A DNA stretch of 64,000 nucleotides from Agrobacterium genomosp. 13 str. CFBP 6927 (lineage in GTDB: Bacteria; Pseudomonadota; Alphaproteobacteria; Rhizobiales; Rhizobiaceae). The translations under genes were made by a program, and so were the position numbers. Of this stretch, positions 25,300 through 35,134 are shown piece after piece. Below the pieces are notes generated by a model. It was given only the letters and a program-made list of their open reading frames with translations, did not search any database and had not been told where the DNA came from. Positions within the stretch are counted from its first letter, which is position 1. The number at the start of each line of letters is the position of its first letter. The DNA is taken from the NCBI GenBank assembly GCA_900012615.1, contig LT009756.1:2129398-2193397 (forward strand), in the 5' to 3' direction.

Positions 25300-26406
25300 A
25301 TGGCGGGTTCTATTCTGAAGCAGGAGCGCATGCTGCTCCTGGCAACACCGGCGGCAATCGTCGCCTATATGGCCGAACATACAATATTCGAGGCTGGCAA
25401 AACGGCGTCTCTCATAGCCGCCATCGCGCTCATCGGCATGATCATTCTGGTGTCGATGCGGGTTGCCCATCACGCCGAAATCCTCGCCGCCAAGGTCGGC
25501 GATCCCTATGGCACCATGATCCTGACACTGTCGGCGGTGGCGGTGGAAGTGCTGATCCTTGCCATCATCATGAGCGAATCCAGCTCGCCAACCCTTGTGC
25601 GCGACACGATCTATTCCGCCGTGATGATCGACATCAACGGCATTCTGGGTCTGGCCGCCCTGCTCGGCGGCCTGCGCCACGGCGAACAGCCCTATAATGA
25701 CGATTCAGGCAAGACCTATGGCGTCATGATCCTGACTGCCATGGGTATCTCGATGATCGTGCCGGAATTCATTCCCGATGAAAGCTGGCATGTCTACTCC
25801 GCCTTCACCATCGTCGCCATGATCGCGCTTTATGCATTGTTCCTGAAAATGCAGGTAGGCCCGCACAGCTATTTCTTCAGCTACGCCTATCCCCGCAAGG
25901 CGCACCCGGCCGGTCAACCTTCCGACAGCCACGCAGAAGAGGAGGAGGAAGGCAGCGTCTCCCTCTCCATCGGCCTCATCATCGCCGGTGTGGTGCTGAT
26001 CGGCGTGCTGGCGGAATTCATGGCGGCCTTCCTGAGTGAGAGCCTCGAAGGCACGAGCGCGCCACCGGCACTGATGGCGGTCGTGGTAGCGACGATCTCT
26101 GCCTCACCGGAAATCCTGACCGCACTCCGATCCGCATTGCGCAACCGCATGCAGGCCGTCGTCAATATCGCCATGGGCGCGTCACTGTCGACGGTCATCC
26201 TCACCGTCCCGGTCATGGAAGGCATCGCGCTTTACACCGGCCAGCCCTTCATCATGGCGATGACGCCAGTTCAGACCGTCATGGTCTTCATCACCCTCAT
26301 CGCCGCCGCCATCAATCTCAATGACGGTGAAACCAACGCGATCGAGGGAATGACCCATTTCATTCTCTTCGCCACGTTCATCATGCTGCTGTTTCTTGGG
26401 CTTTAG
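25300..26406 (+). CDS. chaA: Ca2+/H+ antiporter, ChaA family
   Basis: A 368-residue inner-membrane cation exchanger with eleven or so helices in two homologous halves. Each half carries an acidic alpha-repeat: AVAVEVLILAIIMSES in the first and ATISASPEILTALRSALRN in the second. A cytoplasmic acidic loop (HAEEEEEG, near residue 210) separates them, as in CaCA family exchangers. It expels Ca2+, and in E. coli also Na+ and K+ at alkaline pH. ATG 25300 has GGGGAAGGG upstream. Confidence 0.9.
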   Translation: MAGSILKQERMLLLATPAAIVAYMAEHTIFEAGKTASLIAAIALIGMIILVSMRVAHHAEILAAKVGDPYGTMILTLSAVAVEVLILAIIMSESSSPTLVRDTIYSAVMIDINGILGLAALLGGLRHGEQPYNDDSGKTYGVMILTAMGISMIVPEFIPDESWHVYSAFTIVAMIALYALFLKMQVGPHSYFFSYAYPRKAHPAGQPSDSHAEEEEEGSVSLSIGLIIAGVVLIGVLAEFMAAFLSESLEGTSAPPALMAVVVATISASPEILTALRSALRNRMQAVVNIAMGASLSTVILTVPVMEGIALYTGQPFIMAMTPVQTVMVFITLIAAAINLNDGETNAIEGMTHFILFATFIMLLFLGL

Positions 26407-26505
26407 AGTCTGATCACCGGTCGATATGCGAGCAGCAAAGGCATCGAAAAATATCAGCCGCGAAGCTTTGACGTTTTCGACTGGCCAGCGACGATACATG
26501 CTCAC

Positions 26506-27195
26506 CTATCTTGCGGCGAAGACTGGCGCATTGAAGTACGGGTAGTCCTCATTGCTCCCCAAAATGACGGCGACTGGACGCGACAGTACATCGCGAGGCG
26601 CACAATCCCGCAATGCCAAGTATATCAAAACGACGATATAGCACGCCCCCAACACTCTTGCGGTTTGCGATTCCGGTTCGGTGATCCCCTTCAATAAATA
26701 AACGGCGCCATAGAGGTCGGAAATGCCGTTGATCTGGACTGTGTCGTCAATCTCCTCAAATCCCCCTTGCCAAGCGCATGAGTATTGATCGTATCCCGAA
26801 AGAAGACCGGCGCGGTCGGAAGTAGAGAAAGGCCATGTGTCGTCCGAATAGAAGTTCGTCTCGATGACGGGATCAAGCAATCCGTCGTCGTTCGGCTCTA
26901 GCCCTATATGCCCTGGCCAGCTTAGATCGATTCCGATCGCACTAATCTCGTTGTCACCACGATCGTAGTCCGTGATGCGCGCTGGCAAATTTGACCACCC
27001 GATCAACTCAATGCTTTTTGGGCTGACGCTTAGAAAGCGTGAAGGAAGCGGGCGGCCTGGGCCGCAAACTGCGCTAAGCAGCGACTTGAGGCGATCGGCA
27101 GCCACATCAGCTTCGTCTCCTCTGAGTAGATCTTCAATTTCCTTACAGAATTCTCTCTCAGGCAGCCCGTCAACAACTAATTCGTCAAGCATCAT
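26506..27195 (-). CDS. unrecognised protein in a low-GC patch
   Basis: I do not recognise this 229-residue protein. It is acidic, soluble over residues 1-175, has no signal peptide and holds one hydrophobic stretch near the C-terminus (ARVLGACYIVVLIYLALRDCA). Tryptophan/aspartate-rich segments such as GIDLSWPGHIG and GYDQYSCAWQGG recall bacterial immunity or contact-system proteins, but no family match is claimed. Codon use is visibly less GC-biased than in neighbours, and an AT-rich tract lies at the 5' side, both suggesting horizontal gain. ATG 27195 (MMLDEL) follows AAGAG; an upstream in-frame start at 27246 is possible. Confidence 0.65.
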   Translation of the reverse strand: MMLDELVVDGLPEREFCKEIEDLLRGDEADVAADRLKSLLSAVCGPGRPLPSRFLSVSPKSIELIGWSNLPARITDYDRGDNEISAIGIDLSWPGHIGLEPNDDGLLDPVIETNFYSDDTWPFSTSDRAGLLSGYDQYSCAWQGGFEEIDDTVQINGISDLYGAVYLLKGITEPESQTARVLGACYIVVLIYLALRDCAPRDVLSRPVAVILGSNEDYPYFNAPVFAAR

Positions 27196-27363
27196 AAAAT
27201 ACTCTTTTTTAGAAAAAATCGAAATACAAATACGATTATTATTCAACTATAAACAAAATAACAACAATTATAATCAATAAATAAAATCAGTAATTATTTA
27301 GAATTAATACCAAATTATTCTAATTTATAGTTTTGCAAAATGCGAAAGACGCTAGTTATTAAA
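27196..27363. other. AT-rich intergenic tract
   Basis: About 165 bp of mostly A and T (for example ACAAAATAACAACAATTATAATC) between the unrecognised gene and the aatA terminator. It must hold the promoter of the unrecognised gene; TATAAT-like hexamers are abundant but not assignable. It resembles the tract at 12848-12981 in composition. Confidence 0.65.
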
Positions 27364-27390
27364 CAAAAAAGCCCGGCATCGCTGCCGGGC
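27364..27390 (-). terminator. intrinsic terminator of aatA
   Basis: GCCCGGCA-TCGC-TGCCGGGC, an 8-bp stem, with AAAAAA on its left; read on the minus strand this gives GC stem plus U run, 24 bp after the aatA stop. Confidence 0.9.
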
Positions 27391-27414
27391 TTCCTTCAAA
27401 ATCGCAACAACCGA

Positions 27415-28755
<1,341 letters not shown>

Positions 28756-28827
28756 TTAACCCGGAAGTAACGCTTGATCCGCTACATTAGCGAGCCTAGG
28801 GATCGTGTCTCTATAGCTGGTTGAAAA

Positions 28828-29757
28828 ATGGCGCCCAAAAGCATCTTTTCCAGTCTTGTCCGCGAGGTCGATGGCACATGGTCCACGGCCTATAGCCCCT
28901 TCAACCTGAAATCGGCCCTGCAGCCCATTTTCCGCCGAACGATGAGCGGTGCGCTCGACATCGATTCCTTCGAAGGTCTGGTGCGACCCCACCGCAACGG
29001 CGAACCGGTGACGCCGGGTGAATTCTTCTCGCTGGTGGCGCCTGAAGATATCGAAAATATCGACAGCATCCTGCGCACCATCCATATCCTCAATACCGGC
29101 AGGCTCAATCGTTCCCGCGCCCGCATCTTCGTCAATTTCCATCCCGGCCTGTTCCAGACACCTGCCAAGATGCGGCAGGAGGTGGAACGCATGCGGCTGG
29201 CCGCCCACGAGGCCGGCATGACCGCAGACCGCATCGTCTGCGAAATCTCCGAGAAAAAGGCGTCTGACACGCAGATAGTCGCCGATTTCGCCTACCACAT
29301 GCATGATATCGGCTTTCGCGTGGCGCTGGATGACTATGGCGCCGGCGATTCCGACATCGACCGGGTGAAACTCATCAAGCCCGACTATGTGAAATTCGAG
29401 GCGGGCTGGGTGCGTGATTTTATGCAGAATTCGGCGGGCGCCGCCCTTCTGCGCGTCATCGTCAGCCAGTTCCGCAACGATGGAATAGAGCCAGTCTTTG
29501 AAGGGCTGGAAACCAGCTGGCAGGTCGAACTGTGCGAGGAACTGGGCGTTCTGCTGATGCAGGGTTACGTTCTGGCGAAACCCGAGCTCGCGCCGACAAC
29601 ATTCGACGCACGCTTTCCCGAACTTGGCAGCGAGTATTTTTCCCCTTCGCCGAGAGCGGACAGGAACGCGGCCGCACCGGCATTTTCCCGGGACGAACGA
29701 ACGCCTGAAGCGCATCCGCTGCGCCAGACCCGGACCTTCGGAAAACGCGGCCTCTGA
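28828..29757 (+). CDS. EAL-domain cyclic-di-GMP phosphodiesterase
   Basis: A 309-residue cytoplasmic protein made almost only of one EAL domain, which hydrolyses c-di-GMP to pGpG. The catalytic set is mostly visible: FEGLVRP (the EAL motif with Gly for Ala), VNFHP Asn, CEISE Glu, DDYGAG Asp pair, VKFE Lys and FEGLE Glu. The usual Asp after the lysine is Glu here, so activity is likely but not certain. There is no sensor domain or membrane helix; the 50-residue tail is polar and disordered-looking. It is divergent from aatA. Confidence 0.88.
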   Translation: MAPKSIFSSLVREVDGTWSTAYSPFNLKSALQPIFRRTMSGALDIDSFEGLVRPHRNGEPVTPGEFFSLVAPEDIENIDSILRTIHILNTGRLNRSRARIFVNFHPGLFQTPAKMRQEVERMRLAAHEAGMTADRIVCEISEKKASDTQIVADFAYHMHDIGFRVALDDYGAGDSDIDRVKLIKPDYVKFEAGWVRDFMQNSAGAALLRVIVSQFRNDGIEPVFEGLETSWQVELCEELGVLLMQGYVLAKPELAPTTFDARFPELGSEYFSPSPRADRNAAAPAFSRDERTPEAHPLRQTRTFGKRGL

Positions 29758-29906
29758 CGCCGCCATTGGCGGCGGCAATGGCCCCATAATCGGCCTCGCC
29801 CAAATATCGCCACAATAAATACTCTGGAACGCCAGAATTCGGTCTCCAAGCCGTCCATTTCGAAGCCTCTTTTATCCTTCAGGAACAGGGACAAGAGGCA
29901 ATCGCC

Positions 29907-30218
29907 ATGTTTACCAACGATCGGACTTCCGTTGAAAGGTTGAGGGCGCAGAGAACGCTGTTCTCGCTCTGGATGGCGGTCGCGGCGTTTCTTGTCATTG
30001 TCACCATGGCAGCCGGCATTGCAACCTCGGCAAATGCAGCGGCTCAGGCGGTCGATACCCTGCACACATCCGCTATCCCGCAGGTGGCGACAACATCGCA
30101 GGCCGGTCCTCACATCCTGCTTATCATTCTGTCGGCCGCAGCCTTCATCGGCCTCGGAATAAGCGGCCTGACACTCACCCGGCGAAGCCTGAAGGACGAA
30201 GCCCGCCGCTTCAAATAG
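29907..30218 (+). CDS. small two-helix membrane protein
   Basis: A 103-residue protein with two hydrophobic helices (about 21-43 and 68-88) joined by a polar A/T-rich loop (NAAAQAVDTLHTSAIPQVATTSQAG) and a basic C-terminus (TRRSLKDEARRFK). AGAGG lies upstream of ATG 29907. I recognise no family; real coding is supported by the ribosome-binding site, the membrane pattern and codon use. Confidence 0.65.
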   Translation: MFTNDRTSVERLRAQRTLFSLWMAVAAFLVIVTMAAGIATSANAAAQAVDTLHTSAIPQVATTSQAGPHILLIILSAAAFIGLGISGLTLTRRSLKDEARRFK

Positions 30219-30401
30219 GCCGCCACCATAAAGGGCGGCATCGGCTTCCGCACTCGCTATGGCCATCTCCCCTGACTTGCGGCATCGGCAGCTTGCTGCT
30301 AAAGCACCAGCGAAACCGTCGGATCGACATTTCAAAAAATCCCCGAATTTCCAAGGCCGTGACTGAATGATCTTCCGGCCCCTGCTGTGCTGGTGCCAAT
30401 C

Positions 30402-31304
30402 ATGACGCGTATTCAGGCCAATATGCTGCTTCTGCTCGCCGCAGCGATCTGGGGAGGCGGCTTTGTCGCGCAATCCTCCGCCATGGCCTCGATCGGCCCG
30501 TTCTGGTTCGTCGGCCTGCGTTTCGCCATTGCCGCAATCGCCGTACTGCCCTTTGCGATGATGGAAACCCGTTCGAAAAAGTCGCCGCCGCGCCGCAAGG
30601 AGATCGGCAGCTTCATTCTCGTGGGACTGGCCCTGTTCGGCGGCGCCACCACCCAGCAGGTCGGGCTTTTGACCACGACCGTCACCAATTCCAGCTTCCT
30701 CACCGGGCTTTACGTCATCTTCGTTCCGGTCATCGCCGTCATCCTTTACCGGCGTCATCCCCACTGGATCGTCTGGCCCTGCGCCCTGATGATGCTGGGC
30801 GGCATATTCCTGCTCTCCGGCGGCGCGTTCGAGACGCTGACGCGGGGCGATATTCTCAGCATCATCTGCGCCTTCTTCTGGGCGATCCAGATCACGCTCG
30901 CCGGCCGTTTCGTTTCCGAAAGCGAGCGTCCACTTGCGCTCTCCTGCACCCAGTTTGCGGTTTGCTCTCTTTTGAGTTGCATGATCGGGGTGTTCTTCGA
31001 ACCCATCAGCCTGGCTTCGATAGAGGCGTCGATGGCGGAAATTCTCTATGTCGGCCTTGTTTCCTCCGGCCTCGCCTTCGTGCTGCAGGTCATCGGCCAG
31101 CGTTACACGACGGCGCCGCAGGCTGCGATATTCCTGTCCTCAGAGGCGCTTTTCGGCGCTTTGCTGGCCTCGGTTTTCCTGAAGGAGACCATTTCAAATG
31201 CCGGCTATATCGGCTGCCTGATCATTTTCGTCGCCATATTGATCGTCGAACTGGTGCCGGAACTGACGCGAAAGCGGCAAAAATCCATGGCTGGAGCGGC
31301 CTGA
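30402..31304 (+). CDS. DMT family transporter (EamA)
   Basis: A 300-residue inner-membrane protein with ten predicted helices in two EamA repeats: ANMLLLLAAAIWGGGFVAQ opens the first and LSIICAFFWAIQITLAGRFV the second. Members export amino acids, metabolites or drugs; the substrate is not inferable. ATG 30402 is taken as the start because it is followed directly by the first helix; GTG 30387 is an alternative. Confidence 0.88.
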   Translation: MTRIQANMLLLLAAAIWGGGFVAQSSAMASIGPFWFVGLRFAIAAIAVLPFAMMETRSKKSPPRRKEIGSFILVGLALFGGATTQQVGLLTTTVTNSSFLTGLYVIFVPVIAVILYRRHPHWIVWPCALMMLGGIFLLSGGAFETLTRGDILSIICAFFWAIQITLAGRFVSESERPLALSCTQFAVCSLLSCMIGVFFEPISLASIEASMAEILYVGLVSSGLAFVLQVIGQRYTTAPQAAIFLSSEALFGALLASVFLKETISNAGYIGCLIIFVAILIVELVPELTRKRQKSMAGAA

Positions 31305-31748
31305 CGCCAAAAGAACGTATTTTTCTCATTCGCTGAAAAATCAGGGTTCGATATTCAAATTTTGCCCGGAAAACCAAAGGCGAACGGCAATTATTTCATC
31401 AATAATCGATTATGCGGAAAAAATATGCGATTCCACGCAGTAATTCTACCGCAGGTTTTTTATCTGACAAAAAGCCCGTGAAAACTTTTGCTTGCCAATT
31501 TTCGATAAACGCATCACTCTACCGCGGTTCGGGCAATTTGCGAGCATGGGAAGGCCTATAAATTTGCGCACTGGGGACGCTATAAACCTCGGGCGGTGGG
31601 ACGAAAAACGTTGGATGAGAACGCCATTACTTCCCGCTGTGAAGGTCCTTTTTCTCAATAGTCAAGAACTGCCTGCCAACGCCCTCGCGGGGCAAAACTG
31701 TAATGCTGCCTGTAGCTGAACGCGGGCAGAGCGAAAAGGACCTGATGC
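31305..31748. other. long leader region of cspA
   Basis: The 444-bp region before cspA has no gene; open frames here are short and unlike the neighbours. AT-rich parts near 31370-31440 could hold the promoter, though I cannot fix hexamers. The last 110 bases hold a structured leader (see 31643-31743). A long leader is usual for cold-shock genes. Confidence 0.6.
31643..31743 (+). promoter_or_regulatory. cspA leader stem that covers the ribosome-binding site
   Basis: AGGTCCTTTT at 31643-31652 is perfectly complementary to AAAAGGACCT at 31734-31743, which contains the cspA Shine-Dalgarno (AAGGA, 8 nt before ATG 31749). Between the arms are local hairpins GCCC-TCGC-GGGGC (31681-31693) and CTGCC...GGCAG (about 31716-31739). 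When folded, the mRNA would hide the ribosome-binding site. This is a candidate temperature-responsive switch. Confidence 0.6.
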
Positions 31749-31964
31749 ATGGCCGAAACTGGCACCGTAAAATTCTTCAATACAGACAAAGGCTTCGGCT
31801 TCATCAAGCCAGACAATGGTGGCGCTGATATCTTTGTTCACATCTCTGCTGTACAGGCTTCTGGCCTGTCCGGACTTTCAGAAAATCAGAAAGTGAGCTT
31901 CGACACGGAACCGGATCGTCGCGGCAAGGGCCCGAAGGCAGTCAATCTGCAGATTGCTGGCTGA
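31749..31964 (+). CDS. cspA: cold-shock protein, CspA family
   Basis: A 71-residue single cold-shock domain, an RNA chaperone that melts mRNA structure. RNP1 is KGFGFI (about residues 15-20) and RNP2 is DIFVHISA (about 27-34). The sequence GTVKFFNTDKGFGFI and the alphaproteobacterial-type ending KGPKAVNLQ are typical. It is followed by a strong terminator. Confidence 0.95.
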   Translation: MAETGTVKFFNTDKGFGFIKPDNGGADIFVHISAVQASGLSGLSENQKVSFDTEPDRRGKGPKAVNLQIAG

Positions 31965-31994
31965 CCCTAAAACGGCTTTCTTTTCTAGTTGAAG

Positions 31995-32019
31995 CCCGGC
32001 AGGAATGCCGGGTTTTTTT
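31995..32019 (+). terminator. intrinsic terminator of cspA
   Basis: CCCGGCA-GGAA-TGCCGGG, a perfect 7-bp stem with tetraloop, followed by seven T residues (32013-32019), about 30 bp after the stop codon. Confidence 0.95.
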
Positions 32020-32059
32020 GTGCCTGCCCGACGCGGGCAGGCGTCACAACACGGGAAAC

Positions 32060-32704
32060 TCAGATACCCTTGAGATAAGGATTGGTCCGCCGCTCCTCTC
32101 CAAGCCGGCCGCCGGGACCGTGACCGCAGATGAAACCGACATCATCTCCGAGCGGCAGAAGCTTGTCTCGAATGGACGCCATCAATTGTTCATGGTTTCC
32201 ACCGGGCAGATCCGTACGGCCGACCGACCCCGCAAACAGCACATCGCCGACATGGGCGAATTGCTGGTCGCGATTATAATAGATGACATGGCCCGGGGCG
32301 TGGCCCGGGCAATGATAGACCTCGAAGACATGATCCCCGAAAGAGACTTTGTCACCCTCCTTCAACCATTGGTCCGGCAGGACGTTGCGAAGACCGGTGA
32401 TCCCGTATTTTTCGGCCTGCGTCTCGATCCTTTCGAGCAACGGCCGGTCGTCCTCGTGCGGGCCAATGACCGGTAAAGAGAGCTTTTCGCGCAATTCTTC
32501 AGCGCCACCGGCATGATCAAGATGCCCATGCGTCAGCCAGATTTCCTTGAGCGTGATGTCGTTTTCGGAAACCACCTGGAGAATGACGTCCACATCCCCG
32601 CCGGGATCAACGACGACACCTTCCTTTGTGTCCTGATCGAAGAGAATGGTGCAGTTCTGCTCGAACGGCGTGACCGGGATAATGCCCGCCTGTAACTTTC
32701 CCAT
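32060..32704 (-). CDS. metallo-beta-lactamase fold hydrolase, GloB/YcbL-like
   Basis: A 214-residue MBL-fold enzyme with the metal motif THGHLDHAGG (HxHxDH), later ligands HCPGHAPGH and HVGDVLFAGSVGR, and a final GHGPGG histidine. This is the short type II glyoxalase (YcbL) layout, which lacks the long C-terminal helical domain of true GloB. It may hydrolyse glutathione thioesters. The start at 32704 gives family length with GGGAG upstream; a longer open frame to 32833 shows no family sequence. Confidence 0.9.
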   Translation of the reverse strand: MGKLQAGIIPVTPFEQNCTILFDQDTKEGVVVDPGGDVDVILQVVSENDITLKEIWLTHGHLDHAGGAEELREKLSLPVIGPHEDDRPLLERIETQAEKYGITGLRNVLPDQWLKEGDKVSFGDHVFEVYHCPGHAPGHVIYYNRDQQFAHVGDVLFAGSVGRTDLPGGNHEQLMASIRDKLLPLGDDVGFICGHGPGGRLGEERRTNPYLKGI

Positions 32705-32937
32705 TTCCCGTATCTCCCTGTCTGACAAATCCTGCCTCCTATAGCCCGCGACCGGTTTCGACACAATGGCGACGGAAACCAATCGCCTCCCAACGGTTTT
32801 AATGGCTCTAAAAATCGGATTTAATTTCAACAAGATAAAGGATAAACGCGGGTGAGTTTCAGGAGCCCGCCGCGAAAAATGTGGAACGCCCGGAAGGCTG
32901 CGACGTTGTAGCTCCAGTCTTGAAAGGAGTGAGACAC

Positions 32938-33543
32938 ATGGACAAGACGCTTAAAATGCTCATGGCTGGCGGCGCTTTCGCCCTGATGGCCGGTTATGCA
33001 AACGCCGCCATGGTCGCCACCACCGCATCGGACATTTCTGTTCGTTCAGGCCCGGGTGAAGACTATCCCGAACTCGGCCTCGCCACCCGTGGCAGTAACG
33101 CGGTTCTGGACGGCTGCATGGAAGGCAGCAGCTGGTGCCGTATCGAAGTCAACGGCCTGCGCGGTTGGGCACATGCCGATTATCTGAACGTCATGTATGA
33201 GGGTTCTCCTGTCATTCTCGAGCAGCGACGCACGGATATTGAAGTGCCAGTCGTGACATACGAAAAAACCGCGAGCGTGCAGGCCGAACCCAATCCCGGC
33301 GATCCAAACCTCGGCCGCGTTGGTGATGTGGACATTACCCCGCCCGAAGCGGTCATCACCTATATGGACGAGCACCCTGCGGACACCGTCACCTTCGATG
33401 GTGACGTCGTGGTCGGCACCACCCTGCCCTCCGACACCCGGCTGGTCGAAGTACCCGACTACCAGTACCGTTATGTCCGGGTGAACGACGTGCCGGTTCT
33501 CGTCGAACCATCGACGCACCGGATCGTCTACGTCTACCAGTAG
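32938..33543 (+). CDS. periplasmic SH3-like / DUF1236 protein
   Basis: A 201-residue secreted protein: signal peptide of about 23 residues (KMLMAGGAFALMAGYANA), a bacterial SH3 domain (ATTASDISVRSGPGEDYPELG to LRGWAHADYL, about 26-85), and a C-terminal DUF1236 domain (PDYQYRYVRVNDVPVLVEP). SH3b domains bind peptidoglycan or proteins. AAAGGAGTGAG precedes ATG 32938. It is divergent from the MBL gene. Proteins of this form are common in Rhizobiales and have no proven role. Confidence 0.88.
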   Translation: MDKTLKMLMAGGAFALMAGYANAAMVATTASDISVRSGPGEDYPELGLATRGSNAVLDGCMEGSSWCRIEVNGLRGWAHADYLNVMYEGSPVILEQRRTDIEVPVVTYEKTASVQAEPNPGDPNLGRVGDVDITPPEAVITYMDEHPADTVTFDGDVVVGTTLPSDTRLVEVPDYQYRYVRVNDVPVLVEPSTHRIVYVYQ

Positions 33544-33591
33544 ACCCAGCCGGTATTCATCAGACCGGATAGATGGCATCAAACCATTGAA

Positions 33592-33615
33592 GAGCGCGGG
33601 CATTCCGCGCTCTTT
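33592..33615 (+). terminator. intrinsic terminator after the SH3/DUF1236 gene
   Basis: GAGCGCGG-GCATT-CCGCGCTC is a perfect 8-bp stem followed by TTTT, about 50 bp after the stop. Confidence 0.88.
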
Positions 33616-33758
33616 TCTATTTGCGGTAAAGGTCGGTCAGGATTCCAGTTGCACCCGCACCCGCAGCATATTATCCACCGCAACAGAAAATGATCGGCGG
33701 CATTCTCCCGAGCGGACGCATTTTCGGCTATGTTTACAGAATATTGGCGCATCGACGC

Positions 33759-34286
33759 ATGTCAGCCGCAGAATATGAAGGAACCGCAGTGCCACCGCAA
33801 TCGCTCAAAACCGCAGCCGCCAGGCAGACACCGGCACTCCCGAAGGTTGACGACGGCAAGATCGACTTCGATACGATCGAGGCGCTGTTCTTCGCCTATC
33901 GCGATTTCGTGTCCGATCCCGACGTCATTCTGTCAAAACTGGAATATGGCCGGGCGCACCACCGCGTCGTCTATTTCGTCAGCAGACAGCCCGGCATGAC
34001 GGTCGCGGATTTGCTCGACACCTTGCAGATCACCAAACAAAGCCTCGCCCGCGTGCTCAAGCAATTGATCGACGACGGCTATATCCGCCAGATGGCGGGC
34101 CCGGAAGACCGCCGCCAGCGCAGACTCTATCCGACGCTGACAGGCCGAGAACTGGCGCTTGCGCTGAGCGAGCCGCAATCGCGCCGCATCGACCGCGCGC
34201 TGGAAGGCTTGGGGCCCGAGGCCCGGGCCTGCGTGCGCCAGTTCCTGGCGCAGATGCGCAGCCCGACAACCCCGGAAGGCGATTGA
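33759..34286 (+). CDS. MarR family regulator
   Basis: A regulator of about 175 residues with a central MarR winged helix: VVYFVSRQPGMTVADLLDTLQITKQSLARVLKQL and the wing MAGPEDRRQRRLYPT. The start is uncertain; ATG 33759 (MSAAEYEG) and the earlier in-frame start 33690 lack strong ribosome-binding sites. It runs almost directly (2 bp) into an OmpR-type response regulator gene and a sensor kinase gene. A MarR/OmpR pair of this form is known as PetP-PetR in Rhodobacter; this could be its counterpart. Confidence 0.86.
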   Translation: MSAAEYEGTAVPPQSLKTAAARQTPALPKVDDGKIDFDTIEALFFAYRDFVSDPDVILSKLEYGRAHHRVVYFVSRQPGMTVADLLDTLQITKQSLARVLKQLIDDGYIRQMAGPEDRRQRRLYPTLTGRELALALSEPQSRRIDRALEGLGPEARACVRQFLAQMRSPTTPEGD

Positions 34287-34288
34287 TC

Positions 34289-35002
34289 ATGGCGACAGCG
34301 ACGACAAAACGCCCGCCGGCTGATGACGACGCCGCCCACCTCCTGATTGTCGATGACGACGCCCGCATCCGCGATCTCCTGCAGCGCTTTCTTGGCGACA
34401 AGGGATACCGCATCTCCGTGGCCGCGGATGCGGCCGAAGCCCGGCGCAAGATGATGGGCATCCGTTTCGACCTCCTCATCCTCGATGTGATGATGCCGGG
34501 GGAAAACGGATTGTCGCTCACCCGCTCTTTGAACGAGAACAAATCCGTGCCGGTCATCCTCCTGACCGCCCGCTCGGAAGCGGATTCCCGTATTGCGGGA
34601 CTGGAAGCGGGCGCGGACGATTATCTGGCCAAACCCTTCGATCCGCGTGAGCTTGTGCTGCGTATCAACAATATCCTGCGGCGCAACACGTCGCCCGATA
34701 CGCCCAAGATCGAACAGATCATGTTCGGCCCCTACAGCTTCTCCATTCCCAAAAAGGAATTGCGGCGCGGCCCGGAAACGATCCGCCTCACGGACCGGGA
34801 GCAGGAAATCATGCTGCTTTTCGCGCTGCGCGCCGGCGACACCATTCCGCGGCACGAACTGGTCGAGGCAGAATCCGAGGTGGGCGAGAGAACCATCGAC
34901 GTGCAGATCAACCGTCTTCGTCGCAAGATCGAGGACGACCCTGCCAATCCGGTCTATCTGCAGACAGTCCGCGGCATCGGCTACCGGCTGAGTGTGGACT
35001 GA
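34289..35002 (+). CDS. OmpR-type response regulator
   Basis: A 237-residue two-domain regulator. The receiver domain (about 17-130) has the acidic pocket DDD near the start, the phosphoacceptor Asp in LLILDVMMPG, and the Thr and Lys in LLTARS and AKPFD. The C-terminal winged helix ends in RRKIEDDPANPVYLQTVRGIGYRL. ATG 34289 lies 2 bp after the MarR stop; TTG 34283 is an alternative overlapping it. It is presumably phosphorylated by the kinase encoded next. Resembles Rhodobacter PetR. Confidence 0.93.
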   Translation: MATATTKRPPADDDAAHLLIVDDDARIRDLLQRFLGDKGYRISVAADAAEARRKMMGIRFDLLILDVMMPGENGLSLTRSLNENKSVPVILLTARSEADSRIAGLEAGADDYLAKPFDPRELVLRINNILRRNTSPDTPKIEQIMFGPYSFSIPKKELRRGPETIRLTDREQEIMLLFALRAGDTIPRHELVEAESEVGERTIDVQINRLRRKIEDDPANPVYLQTVRGIGYRLSVD

Positions 35003-35134
35003 CAAGCAACAGAGCGCCGCGCATCTTTGGACACACAAAGGGCGCTCTGCCACGTTAAATCCGTGCATCGTCCCGTCGACAATCGGTTTCGTTTTTCGAC
35101 AGGACGCGGCACCAGCGAAAGGCGGGCTGACGGC

